The position numbers and the translations under genes are program-made. Shown one piece after another: positions 7,267 to 15,344 of a stretch of DNA of 50,445 bases. Source of the DNA: JANPCX01 sp031431125 (GTDB lineage: Bacteria; Pseudomonadota; Gammaproteobacteria; Burkholderiales; Burkholderiaceae_C); the NCBI GenBank assembly GCA_031431125.1, contig JANPCX010000005.1:1-50445 (forward strand), written 5' to 3'. The notes under the pieces are model-generated. The model was given only the letters and a program-made list of their open reading frames with translations. It made no database searches and was not told the DNA's origin. Positions within the stretch are counted from its first letter, which is position 1; every line of letters starts with the position of its first letter.

Positions 7267-8040
7267 ATGCATCCTATGAATCCCGCCATGAATTCCGTGT
7301 TGTCCGTTCGTGAGGTCCACAAAACCTTCACCTTGCATTTGCGCGAGGGCCTGCAATTGCTTGTGCTGCGGGGTGTGTCACTCGACGTGTCCGCAGGTGA
7401 ATGTGTGGCCCTGGTGGGGCCGTCGGGCAAAGGCAAGTCCACTTTGATGAAGTGTTTGTACGGCAGCTACAGCGTGGACCAAGGTCAGATGTGGTTGAAG
7501 CCGCCTGGAGAAGACGCGGTGGACTTGGCCAACGCCTGCGCCCAAACCTTGATCCAACTGCGCCGCTCGCACATCGCTTACGTGAGCCAATTTCTGCGTG
7601 CCCTGCCCCGTGTACCCACCTTGGACGTGGTGGCCGAGCGGGTGCTGTTGAAACCGCGGCAAACCAACGCGGTCGTGGTCGACGACGGAGCCGACCCCTT
7701 GGATGATGCGGCCCATGAGGGGGCTTTGAGCCAAGCGCGAGAACAAGCCGCCGAGTTGTTGGCACGTTTGAATGTGCCGCGTAATTTGTGGGGTTTGCCA
7801 CCCGCCACTTTTTCCGGTGGCGAGCAGCAACGCGTCAACATTGCGCGCGGTTTGGTGCAACCCGCCTCGCTGTTGCTGCTGGACGAGCCCACCGCATCAC
7901 TGGACGCCGCCAACCGCCGTATCGTGATCCAATTGATCCAAGAAGCCCAGGCGCGCGGCAGCGCGGTGGTGGGCATCTTCCACGACGAAGAAGTTCGCGA
8001 TGCGGTGGCGCACCGCTGTGTGGACTTCAGCAAAGATTGA
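7267..8040 (+). CDS. phnL: PhnL, ABC-type subunit of ribose methylphosphonate triphosphate synthase
   Basis: This second ABC ATPase is needed with PhnGHI for the nucleophilic attack of phosphonate on ATP. Walker A is GPSGKGKST at residues 51-59, the signature is FSGGEQQRVNIARGL, and Walker B is LLLLDEPTASLD. The H-loop is GIFHDEEVRD, the form typical of PhnL. The first ATG is at 7267; the ATG at 7276 has a better spaced GGGGA ribosome site, so the true protein may begin MNPAMNSVLSV. phnM follows 7 bp after the stop. Confidence 0.94.
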   Translation: MHPMNPAMNSVLSVREVHKTFTLHLREGLQLLVLRGVSLDVSAGECVALVGPSGKGKSTLMKCLYGSYSVDQGQMWLKPPGEDAVDLANACAQTLIQLRRSHIAYVSQFLRALPRVPTLDVVAERVLLKPRQTNAVVVDDGADPLDDAAHEGALSQAREQAAELLARLNVPRNLWGLPPATFSGGEQQRVNIARGLVQPASLLLLDEPTASLDAANRRIVIQLIQEAQARGSAVVGIFHDEEVRDAVAHRCVDFSKD

Positions 8041-8047
8041 GGTCTTT

Positions 8048-9190
8048 ATGTTCGATGTGCTTTACACCAATGCCCGCGTTGTCCTGCGCAATGAAGTCCT
8101 GCCCCACGCCACGGTCCGTGTGGTCAAGGGTTTGATCACGGACATCGACAGCGGCGCAAGCCAAGACCCCAGCGCGATTGACTGCCAAGGCGACTTCCTC
8201 ATCCCCGGTTTGGTCGAGGTGCACACCGACAACCTGGAGCGCCACGTCACGCCGCGCCCCAAAGTCAACTTCCCCATGCAAAGCGCGGTGCAGGCCCACG
8301 ATGCCGAAATCGCTTCGGTGGGCATCACCACGGTGCTCGACGCGATTGGTGTGGGCGACCCCTATGGCGAAGGGTTTCGCTCCCGCGACCAAAGCGAGTT
8401 GCTGCGGGTGCTGGACGCATTGCAAGCGGCCCAGGTGCTTCGCGCCGACCATTTGATCCATGTGCGCTGCGAACTGCCCGCGCCCAATGCGCGTGAGTTG
8501 TTCCAGCCTTTTGCCCACCATGCACGCTTGCGTTTGATTTCGCTGATGGACCACACGCCAGGCCAGCGGCAATGGTCCAACATTGAGCATGCGCGCATTT
8601 ATTACACCGGCAAAAAAAGCTGGAGCAACGCGCAGTTTGACGAAGAAGTGCGCATCGCACCGCAGCGCCAGGCGCAGTTTGCACAGCCCAACCGGACCTG
8701 GTTTTCGGACTTCGCCCGCACCCACCAAGTGGCCCTGGCCACCCACGACGACACCACCACCGAACATGTGGAAGAAGCGGTGCAATTGGGCGCCGTGATG
8801 AGCGAATTTCCCACCACCTTGGCGGCGGCACGCCGTGCCCGAGAGCGCGGCTTGTCGACCGTGGCCGGTGCGCCGAATGTGGTGCGTGGGGGCTCTCACT
8901 CGGGCAATGTCTCGGCCATCGATTTGGCACGTGCTGGCGTGCTGGACGCGCTGTCGTCGGACTACGTGCCGTCCAGCCTCTTGCACGCGGCCTGGTGCCT
9001 CAAACGTGATGCCGGTTTTTCATTGCCCGAGGCCTTGGCCGTGGTCACTCGCGGCCCGGCCTTGGCCTGCGGCCTGCATGACCGAGGCGAGATCGCTGTG
9101 GGATTACGCGGCGACTTGGTGCGGGTGCGTGAGGTGTTCGATGCGCCCGTGGTCTGCGAGGTGCGTGTCACGGGCCGACGTGTGGCTTGA
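8048..9190 (+). CDS. phnM: PhnM, ribose 1-methylphosphonate 5-triphosphate diphosphatase
   Basis: This amidohydrolase-superfamily enzyme removes pyrophosphate from the ribose phosphonate triphosphate before PhnJ acts. The 380-residue protein shows the metal-site run GLVEVHTDNLERH, the MDHTPGQRQW motif, ATHDDTTTEHV and the late SSDYVPSSLLHAA block, all standard for PhnM. The ATG at 8048 (MFDVLYTNARVVL) is chosen over upstream in-frame codons inside phnL. This completes phnGHIJKLM. phnN and phnP are absent from the operon. Confidence 0.95.
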   Translation: MFDVLYTNARVVLRNEVLPHATVRVVKGLITDIDSGASQDPSAIDCQGDFLIPGLVEVHTDNLERHVTPRPKVNFPMQSAVQAHDAEIASVGITTVLDAIGVGDPYGEGFRSRDQSELLRVLDALQAAQVLRADHLIHVRCELPAPNARELFQPFAHHARLRLISLMDHTPGQRQWSNIEHARIYYTGKKSWSNAQFDEEVRIAPQRQAQFAQPNRTWFSDFARTHQVALATHDDTTTEHVEEAVQLGAVMSEFPTTLAAARRARERGLSTVAGAPNVVRGGSHSGNVSAIDLARAGVLDALSSDYVPSSLLHAAWCLKRDAGFSLPEALAVVTRGPALACGLHDRGEIAVGLRGDLVRVREVFDAPVVCEVRVTGRRVA

Positions 9191-9214
9191 GCGGGACCCA
9201 CACTGGGGCAGTGC

Positions 9215-9844
9215 ATGAACGTCTGGAACGACTTCGAAGGCCATGTGGCCGATCTCTATGCCCTGCGCCGTCTTTACCCCGAGTCGCCCGGTGAGACGGC
9301 GCTGGCCAAAGAAGCAAGCTTTGTTCATCCGCTCTACCGACCCTACATCGAAACTTCACCGTTTGTGGTGTTGACCACCTTAGGACCTCAAGGCCTGGAC
9401 GCTTCACCACGCGGCGATGCGCCCGGCTTTGTCCAGGTGGCAGATGACCACACGCTGCTGCTGCCTGACCGACGCGGCAACCACCGCCTCGACAGTTTGA
9501 AAAACCTGCTGCACGACCCGCGTGTGGCGCTGCTCTTCATGATTCCCGGCGTCAGAGAAACCTTGCGCGTGAATGGCGTGGCCCGCATCAGCGCCGCTGC
9601 TGCGTTGTTGGAACGTTTCGTGGTCGACGGCAAAGCACCACGCTCTGTGCTGGTCATCAAAGTACAGAAGGTGTTTTTCCAATGCGGCCGTGCGCTGATT
9701 CGTTCTCAGCTATGGAGTACAGAAAGACCCACCCAGACCCTGCCCACCCCGGGCAGCATCTTGCAAACACTCAGTGGTGAGGGCATCGACGGCGGTGCCT
9801 ATGACGCGGCGTTGCCAGCGCGACAAGCGCAAACGCTTTATTGA
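9215..9844 (+). CDS. Pyridoxamine-phosphate-oxidase-fold flavoprotein
   Basis: This 209-residue protein resembles the FMN-binding split-barrel proteins of the MSMEG_1061 type. Recognisable blocks are YIETSPFVVLTTLGPQGLDA followed by SPRGD, then LLLPDRRGNHRLDSLKNLL and RVALLFMIPGVRETLRVNG. The substrate is unknown. It lies 24 bp after phnM on the same strand and so may be the last gene of the operon, but no member of this family has an established part in C-P bond metabolism that I can name. It converges on the HD-domain gene. Confidence 0.82.
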   Translation: MNVWNDFEGHVADLYALRRLYPESPGETALAKEASFVHPLYRPYIETSPFVVLTTLGPQGLDASPRGDAPGFVQVADDHTLLLPDRRGNHRLDSLKNLLHDPRVALLFMIPGVRETLRVNGVARISAAAALLERFVVDGKAPRSVLVIKVQKVFFQCGRALIRSQLWSTERPTQTLPTPGSILQTLSGEGIDGGAYDAALPARQAQTLY

Positions 9845-9860
9845 CGCTGGTGCATTGCTT

Positions 9861-10463
9861 TCAAGCGATGTCTAAAGCCCCGATACGCTGAAACCCTGTG
9901 CCCGGAGAACCCTGGCGCAGCTCATCCAGCATCACCAGGTAGTAGTCCAGGGAGGGCGTGGTTTTTCCCGGGACTTTGGCCAGGTCGTCCCAGCGGCGCA
10001 AGGCCACGGCTTGGCGGGCATAGGGCAAGGCATCGAAGTCTTCGACTTCTTGCACGCTCATGGGCCCGCCTTGCAGGGACAACGAGTGCACGGATGCGGG
10101 CGTGAGGCTGGCTGCGTACTCAGGCAAGGTGGCCACCAAATAACGTTTGGCATCCACGTGCAGCCGCACGGGCTCGGCCACGGCCATGCCGAAGTGTTCG
10201 CGCAGCAGCGGCAGTGGACGCACCTCGTGGCGATCGTCTTCCAGTTCTTCGGACAGGTCGCCGTCGCTGAAGTGCCCGATGTCGTGCAGCAAAGCCGCAG
10301 CGACCAAGGTCGCATCGGCGTGGGCCCATTCGGCCAGTTGGGCACATTGCAGTGCGTGTGCCAAGGCGCTCACGGGCTCACCCCGTGCCCCGTCGTAGCG
10401 GCGGTTGCCGTGGGTGCGAAACAGGGTTTCAATGTGCTCAACAACGTCCATGGCAGTGCTCAC
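9861..10463 (-). CDS. PhnZ-like HD-domain oxygenase of phosphonate operons
   Basis: This 200-residue HDIG-type protein is from the family found in phosphonate operons, to which PhnZ belongs. PhnZ is a mixed-valent diiron oxygenase that cleaves the C-P bond of 2-amino-1-hydroxyethylphosphonate. Candidate iron ligands are all present: His36 (SALAHALQC), His60-Asp61 (LLHDIGHF), His79, His102 (HVDAKRYL) and Asp159/160. Tyr23 and a nearby glutamate recall the PhnZ gating residues, although the Tyr-Glu spacing is longer. No PhnY-type hydroxylase is visible nearby, so the substrate may differ. The gene starts 12 bp after phnE and is the last gene of the phnCDE operon. A decayed partial copy is at 135-443. 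Confidence 0.82.
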   Translation of the reverse strand: MSTAMDVVEHIETLFRTHGNRRYDGARGEPVSALAHALQCAQLAEWAHADATLVAAALLHDIGHFSDGDLSEELEDDRHEVRPLPLLREHFGMAVAEPVRLHVDAKRYLVATLPEYAASLTPASVHSLSLQGGPMSVQEVEDFDALPYARQAVALRRWDDLAKVPGKTTPSLDYYLVMLDELRQGSPGTGFQRIGALDIA

Positions 10464-10475
10464 TTCAAAATCAAT

Positions 10476-11297
10476 TCAAATCAAATGCTTGCGGCAGTGG
10501 GCCGACACCGCGTCAATCACGGTCACGCTCACCACCAACATGATGAGCACGGCGCATGTTTGCTGGTACTGAAAACCACGAATCACATCCCACAGCACCA
10601 TGCCAATGCCGCCCGCACCCACCATACCGACCACAGACGCCGAACGCACATTCGATTCGAGGCGATACAGCGCATAAGAAATCCACAGCGGTAGCACTTG
10701 GGGAATCACGCCGTACAAGATTTCGGCCAGCGGATGGGCCCCGGTGGCCCGTATGCCTTCGACAGGCTGCGGATCAATGGCCTCCACCGCTTCCGAAAAC
10801 AACTTCGCCAGCACGCCGGTGGTGTGGATCCACAAAGCCAGCACGCCGGCAAACGGGCCCAAACCCACCGCCACCACGAAGATGAGGGCGAACACCATTT
10901 CATTGATGGCCCGGCAAGCGTCAAGGAATCGACGAACGGGCTGATGCACCCACCACGGCGTGAGATTGCCCGAGGCCAACAGAGACAGCGGAATGGAACA
11001 CACAATCGCCAGCACCGTGCCCCACAACGCGATTTGCAGGGTGATGACCAATTCCTGCAAGTAGTAACGCCAGTCGTTGAAGTCGGGCGGGAAAAAGCCG
11101 CTTCCAAACTCGACCATGTTGGCGCTGTCATTCCACAAGGCGGCAGGACGCATGTCGGCGCCCTTCCAACTGGCGGCCAGCACCGCCAGCAAGATGCCCC
11201 AGGTCAGCAAAGTGGCCCAAGACGTTTTGGGCGGTGCGGGCATTTGGCCCACGGTCAGGGTGGCGGCGCTCATGGCGATGGTGGGCGTGCGTGTCAA
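10476..11297 (-). CDS. phnE: PhnE, phosphonate ABC transporter permease
   Basis: This 273-residue inner-membrane permease has a first transmembrane helix at WATLLTWGILLAVLAASW and several later ones (LQIALWGTVLAIVCSIPLSL, VFALIFVVAVGLGPFAGVLA). The EAA-type loop IRATGAHPLAEILYGVIPQV contacts the PhnC ATPase. With PhnC and PhnD it imports phosphonates. Only one permease gene is present, as in E. coli PhnE. It follows phnD with no gap and precedes the HD oxygenase gene by 12 bp. Confidence 0.95.
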   Translation of the reverse strand: MTRTPTIAMSAATLTVGQMPAPPKTSWATLLTWGILLAVLAASWKGADMRPAALWNDSANMVEFGSGFFPPDFNDWRYYLQELVITLQIALWGTVLAIVCSIPLSLLASGNLTPWWVHQPVRRFLDACRAINEMVFALIFVVAVGLGPFAGVLALWIHTTGVLAKLFSEAVEAIDPQPVEGIRATGAHPLAEILYGVIPQVLPLWISYALYRLESNVRSASVVGMVGAGGIGMVLWDVIRGFQYQQTCAVLIMLVVSVTVIDAVSAHCRKHLI

Positions 11298-12272
11298 TTA
11301 CTGCACTGCGGCCACTTGTCGGCCCAAGTCGTTGAGGCGGCTGTCAATCTCCTGCAGCTTGCGGGTTTTTTCGTCCGCGGCCATGTTGGCATCGCTTTCT
11401 ACCTTGCCGCGCTCACGGGCCAACTCCAACTGGCGGATGGGCAGCAGCTGGTTGTTGTCGGAGCGAACGAAACCGGCGAAGGTCAGGTTCTTGAGAATTT
11501 CTTTTTCGCGGTTGTCTTTGCCATAGCCCAAAAAGAACTCAGCCATTCTTTTTTTGGTTTCAGCATCGAGGTCCTTGCGCCACAGCATGGGGTCGCTCGG
11601 GATCATGGGGGAGCGCCACACTTCGCGGATGTCGTTGGCTTTTTCTGGCAGCTTGATCTTCATGCGGTCCACGCCGTCACTGGACACCGTCGCCACGTCC
11701 ACTTGTTTGTTCACCACGGCCAAAATGTTGGTCTCGTGGTTGGCGCGCACTGTGCGTTTGAAGTCACGCGTGGGGTCCACTTTGTTTTTGGCAAAAGCAT
11801 AAAAACTCGGCACCAGCATGCCGCTGGTGGAGTTGGGGTCACCAAAACCGAGGTTCAAAGTTGCGCGGGCTTTCAGCACATCGTCCAAGGTGCGCAGGGG
11901 GCTGTCTTTGTGCACGATCATCAAGCTGAAGTAACCCTGGTTACCGTCGGCTTGCGTGACCTTGGCGAAAATTTCGCCTTGGGCACGGTCCACCGCCTCC
12001 ATGCCCGATTTGTTGCCCATCCAGGCCACATGCACCTTGTTGAAACGCATGCCTTCAATCACGCCAGCGTAGTCAGGCGCAAAAAATGCATTGACTTTGA
12101 TGCCGGTGGTTTTTTGCATGTCGTCCAGCAAAGGCTGCCAGGCACTTTTGAGGTTGGCCGACGACTCGGTGGAAATGATGCCGAAGTTGATCTCTTTCAT
12201 TTGCGCTTGGGCGCTACCGAACATCAAAGTGGCGGTGGTGGCCAAGATGGCCAGGGCATGGCGTGCTTGCAT
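11298..12272 (-). CDS. phnD: PhnD, periplasmic phosphonate-binding protein
   Basis: This is the substrate-binding component of the phosphonate ABC transporter. The signal peptide MQARHALAILATTATLMFGSAQAQ argues for ATG 12272; a longer open frame from a TTG at 12317 would hide it. The mature protein begins KEINFGIISTESSANLKSAW and holds FFAPDYAGVIEGMRFNKVHVAW and LGFGDPNSTSGMLVPSFYAF, the ligand-binding blocks of the PhnD family. The C-terminus is rich in charged residues and may form a helix. It lies between phnC and phnE on the minus strand. Confidence 0.95.
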   Translation of the reverse strand: MQARHALAILATTATLMFGSAQAQMKEINFGIISTESSANLKSAWQPLLDDMQKTTGIKVNAFFAPDYAGVIEGMRFNKVHVAWMGNKSGMEAVDRAQGEIFAKVTQADGNQGYFSLMIVHKDSPLRTLDDVLKARATLNLGFGDPNSTSGMLVPSFYAFAKNKVDPTRDFKRTVRANHETNILAVVNKQVDVATVSSDGVDRMKIKLPEKANDIREVWRSPMIPSDPMLWRKDLDAETKKRMAEFFLGYGKDNREKEILKNLTFAGFVRSDNNQLLPIRQLELARERGKVESDANMAADEKTRKLQEIDSRLNDLGRQVAAVQ

Positions 12273-12313
12273 GGTGATCACTTTCGTTGGTGGAAGTTGA
12301 AGAAGGCGTTGGT

Positions 12314-13165
12314 TCAAGCGGCTTGCAGCACGGGCTGCAATGCGGGCGCAGAACCGTTGGAGCGGGCAGGTTCGATCGCGCCGTGGTGCGGCATCAGCTC
12401 ATGCACGGCGGTGCCATACAGTTCTTGCAAACGTTCGGGGCTCAACTCGGCTGTGGGGCCATCAAACACGACCTGGCCCGCACGCAGCGCGATCGTGCGC
12501 GGGCAAAACGCGAAGGCAAAGTCCACTTGATGCAGGGACACGAGCACGGTCACACCCAGTTCGCGGTTCACTTCCGCCAGCAAGGCCATCACACGGCGGG
12601 ATGATTCAGGGTCGAGCGAGGCGATGGGCTCGTCGGCCAGGATCACTTCGGCGCCTTGCACCAAGGCGCGTGAAATGGCGGCGCGTTGCTGCTGACCGCC
12701 CGACAAGGTGGAGGCACGCTGCCAAGCGCAGCGCTCAATGCCCACATGCGACAACGCGGCGTAAGCACGCTCCAACTCAGCGCGTGGAAACTGTTTGAAG
12801 AGGCCGCGCCACAGCGGCAAGCGGTGCAAGGCTCCGGCCAGCACATTGGTCATCACGGGCAAGCGGTCCACCAAATTGAACTGCTGAAAAATCATGGCCA
12901 CTTTGGCGCGGGTGGCACGCACGTCGGAGGCCAAACGGCCGGCACGTTGCACGGGGCGGCCGAGCAATTGCACGTCGGACTCGCTGTCGGCGTCTGCGCG
13001 GTGCAGGCCGGCCAGGTGCCGCAACAAGGTGGACTTGCCCGAACCAGAGGCGCCCAGCAAGGCCACCATCTCGCCACGTCGCACTTGAAACGACACGCCT
13101 TGCAAAGCCACTTGGCCGCCAAAACTTTTGCGCAAGGCTTTCACGTTCACCGCAGTCTGGTTCAT
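12314..13165 (-). CDS. phnC: PhnC, phosphonate ABC transporter ATPase
   Basis: This 283-residue ATPase is the first gene of phnC-phnD-phnE-HD. Walker A is GASGSGKST at residues 38-46, the Q-loop is IFQQFNLVDRLPV, the signature is LSGGQQQRAAISRAL, and Walker B is VILADEPIASLDP. The LHQVDFAF H-loop is typical of PhnC. A Pho box-like site lies 52 bp upstream (13217-13234, same strand), with a CATGAT -10 candidate 10 bp after it, so expression should rise on phosphate limitation. Confidence 0.95.
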   Translation of the reverse strand: MNQTAVNVKALRKSFGGQVALQGVSFQVRRGEMVALLGASGSGKSTLLRHLAGLHRADADSESDVQLLGRPVQRAGRLASDVRATRAKVAMIFQQFNLVDRLPVMTNVLAGALHRLPLWRGLFKQFPRAELERAYAALSHVGIERCAWQRASTLSGGQQQRAAISRALVQGAEVILADEPIASLDPESSRRVMALLAEVNRELGVTVLVSLHQVDFAFAFCPRTIALRAGQVVFDGPTAELSPERLQELYGTAVHELMPHHGAIEPARSNGSAPALQPVLQAA

Positions 13166-13216
13166 TCTGGCCGTCCAATTCGTGGGCTTGCAATGCCGCG
13201 ATCATGGGGACGGGCT

Positions 13217-13234
13217 GTGACAGTGGGATGACCA
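13217..13234 (-). promoter_or_regulatory. Pho box-like site upstream of phnC
   Basis: Read on the minus strand the site is TGGTCATCCCACTGTCAC, two GTCA cores 11 bp apart, with 13 of 18 positions agreeing with the enteric consensus by hand count. The second half is a perfect CTGTCAC. CATGAT at 13201-13206 is a candidate -10 at correct distance. It would drive phnCDE and the HD gene. Confidence 0.55.
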
Positions 13235-13248
13235 GCCCACGCCATTTA

Positions 13249-13266
13249 TTGTCACGAAATCGTCAC
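13249..13266 (+). promoter_or_regulatory. Pho box-like site upstream of the glycosyltransferase
   Basis: TTGTCACGAAATCGTCAC has two GTCAC cores 11 bp apart and matches the enteric Pho box consensus at 13 of 18 positions. It points towards the glycosyltransferase gene, whose ATG is 48 bp further on. It lies back to back with the phnC site, so one PhoB-bound region may serve both directions. Confidence 0.5.
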
Positions 13267-13314
13267 TTGAATTTCATGCAGTGGACACGTCCCAGCCTCA
13301 ACATGTCTCGGCGT

Positions 13315-14538
13315 ATGAAAACCATCACCCTTGTCTACTTCAATGCGGGCGGCGGCCACCGGGCGGCCGCTTTGGCGCTGGACGAGGTGATACGCCAACA
13401 AGAGCGCCCTTGGCAGGTGCGGCTGGTGAACCTGACCGAGGTGCTGGACCCGAAAAACAGCTTTCGCAAGCTCACAGGCTTGGCCCCCGAGGACCTCTAC
13501 AACAAACGTTTGGCGCGAGGCTGGACTTTGGGCCTGGCCCAGGAACTCAAGCTGCTGCAAGCCATGATTCGGCTCAGCCATGCCACGCTGGTGCGCAAAC
13601 TGCAGCAGCATTGGTTGCAGACCGAGCCCGATCTGGTGGTGTCGTTGATTCCCAATTTCAACCGGGCGCTTTATGAGTCCGTCAACAGCACCCTGCCAGG
13701 TGTGCCCTTCGTGACGGTGCTGACCGACATGGCCGACCACCCGCCGCATTTTTGGATCGAGCCGGGCCAGCGTCAACACCTGGTGTGCGGCACCGTGCAT
13801 GCGGTGCATCAAGCCCGCGCCGCGGGTTATGCCCTGGAGAACATCTCGCTGACCACCGGCATGATTCTTCGGCCCTCGTTCTATGAACACCGTGACCGCC
13901 CGCAAGGTATCGACCGCGTCAACGCGTGCCATGCCCTGGGGCTCGATCCCGAACGGCCCATCGGCATGGTGATGTTTGGCGGACAAGGCTCCATGCAAAT
14001 GGTGTCGATGGCGCGGGCACTGGGCGACGTTCAATTGATCCTGATGTGCGGCCACAACCAGGTCTTGACCGATAAGCTGAAGAAGCTCAAACGCGCAGCG
14101 CCGTCTGCCGTCGTGGGATTCACCTCTGATGTCGCCGGGTACATGGGTTTGGCCGACTTTTGCGTGGGCAAACCCGGCCCCGGCAGCATCAGCGAAGCCC
14201 TGCACATGGGCCTGCCCATCATCACCTGCAAAAACACCTCGACCATGCCGCAAGAGCGCTACAACGCCGACTGGGTGGCGCAGCAGGGTGTGGGTTTGGT
14301 GCTGTCGTCGATGCGCGAATTGCCTGAGGCGGTTGGGCGTTTGCTGGCCAACTTGCCGCAGTACCAAGACCGCGTGCGTCAGTTGGACAACCGCGCTGTG
14401 TACGAGTTGCCCGAGATACTCGCCGACTTGATGCTGGCCGCCGCCGCACCAACCGGAACGCCCACGGGCACAGGCTCTTCTGCGCTGGGAGAAACCGCAA
14501 CCGCTGAGCGAACGGCAGGCAAAGCGTCTGCGCTGTAG
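13315..14538 (+). CDS. Glycolipid glycosyltransferase, MGDG-synthase-like (GT28-type)
   Basis: This 407-residue protein has the N-terminal domain of diacylglycerol glycosyltransferases: VYFNAGGGHRAAALALDEVI is the S/N-x-G-x-GH-x-x-AA signature. Its C-terminal nucleotide-sugar domain includes MVMFGGQGSMQMV, DFCVGKPGPGSISEALHMGLP and the NTSTMPQERYNADWV block. Relatives transfer glucose, galactose or glucuronic acid to diacylglycerol and make phosphorus-free lipids when phosphate is scarce. The upstream Pho box-like site and the convergent PlcP-like gene support that role; the sugar is unknown. ATG 13315 (MKTITLVYF) is used; ATG 13303 is also possible. The low-complexity 3' tail overlaps the next gene antisense for 160 bp. 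Confidence 0.8.
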   Translation: MKTITLVYFNAGGGHRAAALALDEVIRQQERPWQVRLVNLTEVLDPKNSFRKLTGLAPEDLYNKRLARGWTLGLAQELKLLQAMIRLSHATLVRKLQQHWLQTEPDLVVSLIPNFNRALYESVNSTLPGVPFVTVLTDMADHPPHFWIEPGQRQHLVCGTVHAVHQARAAGYALENISLTTGMILRPSFYEHRDRPQGIDRVNACHALGLDPERPIGMVMFGGQGSMQMVSMARALGDVQLILMCGHNQVLTDKLKKLKRAAPSAVVGFTSDVAGYMGLADFCVGKPGPGSISEALHMGLPIITCKNTSTMPQERYNADWVAQQGVGLVLSSMRELPEAVGRLLANLPQYQDRVRQLDNRAVYELPEILADLMLAAAAPTGTPTGTGSSALGETATAERTAGKASAL

Positions 14539-15281
14539 TCCAAAATTTCCAAGCGCCCATCGAAGTGCTCGACCATGGCGGTCAGGCTCTCCACCCAGTC
14601 GCCATCGTTGCAATACAGCACGCCATCAATCTCACGAATTTCGGCGTGGTGGATGTGGCCGCAAACCACGCCATGGGCACCGCGCTTGCGCGCCTCTTTG
14701 GCCACGGCTTCTTCAAAGTCGCTCACATAACTGACAGCACGTTTGACCTTGAGCTTCAAGTAGCGCGACAAACTCCAGTAAGGCAAGCCCAGACGCGCCC
14801 GCGTCGCGTTGAACCAGCGGTTCACTTTGAGCGTGAACTCGTAGGCAATGTCGCCCGCATAGGCCAACCACTTGGCGCACTGAATCACGCCATCAAACAA
14901 ATCGCCATGGGTCACCCACAGCCGTTTGCCATCGACGGTGACGTGGATGCAGTCTTCGACCACGTCGACACCGCCAAAGTTGTGGTTGAGATAGCGGCGC
15001 GCGAACTCGTCGTGGTTGCCGGGCACAAAAATCACCTTGGTGCCTTTGCGCGCCTTGCGCAGGATTTTTTGCACCACATCGTTGTGGCTTTGCGGCCAGT
15101 ACCAGGAGCGGCGCAGCTGCCAGCCGTCGATGATGTCACCCACCAAATACAAGGTGTCGCAATGCGTGTCGCGCAAAAACTTCAGCAGCGCAACAGCCTG
15201 GCAGCCGGGGGTGCCCAGGTGCAGGTCGGAGATCCAAACCGTGCGCACCTTCAAGCGTGTTTTGTCGTCGTCGTGGTCCAT
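14379..15281 (-). CDS. PlcP-like metallophosphoesterase (phospholipase C)
   Basis: This calcineurin-fold phosphoesterase of the group often labelled UDP-2,3-diacylglucosamine diphosphatase is closer in pattern to PlcP, the phosphate-starvation phospholipase C of rhizobia and marine bacteria. Metal motifs are SDLHLG, GDIIDGW, GNHDE, THGD and GHIHH. The RRSWYWPQSHNDVVQKILRK block and the CNDGDWVES ending are, from memory, characteristic of PlcP. It would release diacylglycerol from phospholipids for the convergent glycosyltransferase. ATG 15281 has a GAGGA ribosome site 7 bp upstream; starts at 15302 and 15320 are possible. About 50 C-terminal residues after EILDYSAD are low complexity and are encoded opposite the glycosyltransferase tail. 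Confidence 0.78.
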   Translation of the reverse strand: MDHDDDKTRLKVRTVWISDLHLGTPGCQAVALLKFLRDTHCDTLYLVGDIIDGWQLRRSWYWPQSHNDVVQKILRKARKGTKVIFVPGNHDEFARRYLNHNFGGVDVVEDCIHVTVDGKRLWVTHGDLFDGVIQCAKWLAYAGDIAYEFTLKVNRWFNATRARLGLPYWSLSRYLKLKVKRAVSYVSDFEEAVAKEARKRGAHGVVCGHIHHAEIREIDGVLYCNDGDWVESLTAMVEHFDGRLEILDYSADALPAVRSAVAVSPSAEEPVPVGVPVGAAAASIKSASISGNSYTARLSN

Positions 15282-15326
15282 GCCCAAGTCCTCGCTTTGC
15301 ATGGAAGCACATCGTCTCAAACCCAG

Positions 15327-15344
15327 ATGACGGTGCTGTGAATC
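15327..15344 (-). promoter_or_regulatory. Weak Pho box-like site upstream of plcP
   Basis: On the minus strand GATTCACAGCACCGTCAT has TTCA and GTCA cores 11 bp apart, but only 10 of 18 positions match the consensus. It lies 45 bp before the preferred plcP start. Plausible by context only. Confidence 0.25.

Noticed and set aside
10698..12530. 610-codon open frame antisense to phnE and phnD
   Set aside because: It covers two well-supported transporter genes and shows no family features.
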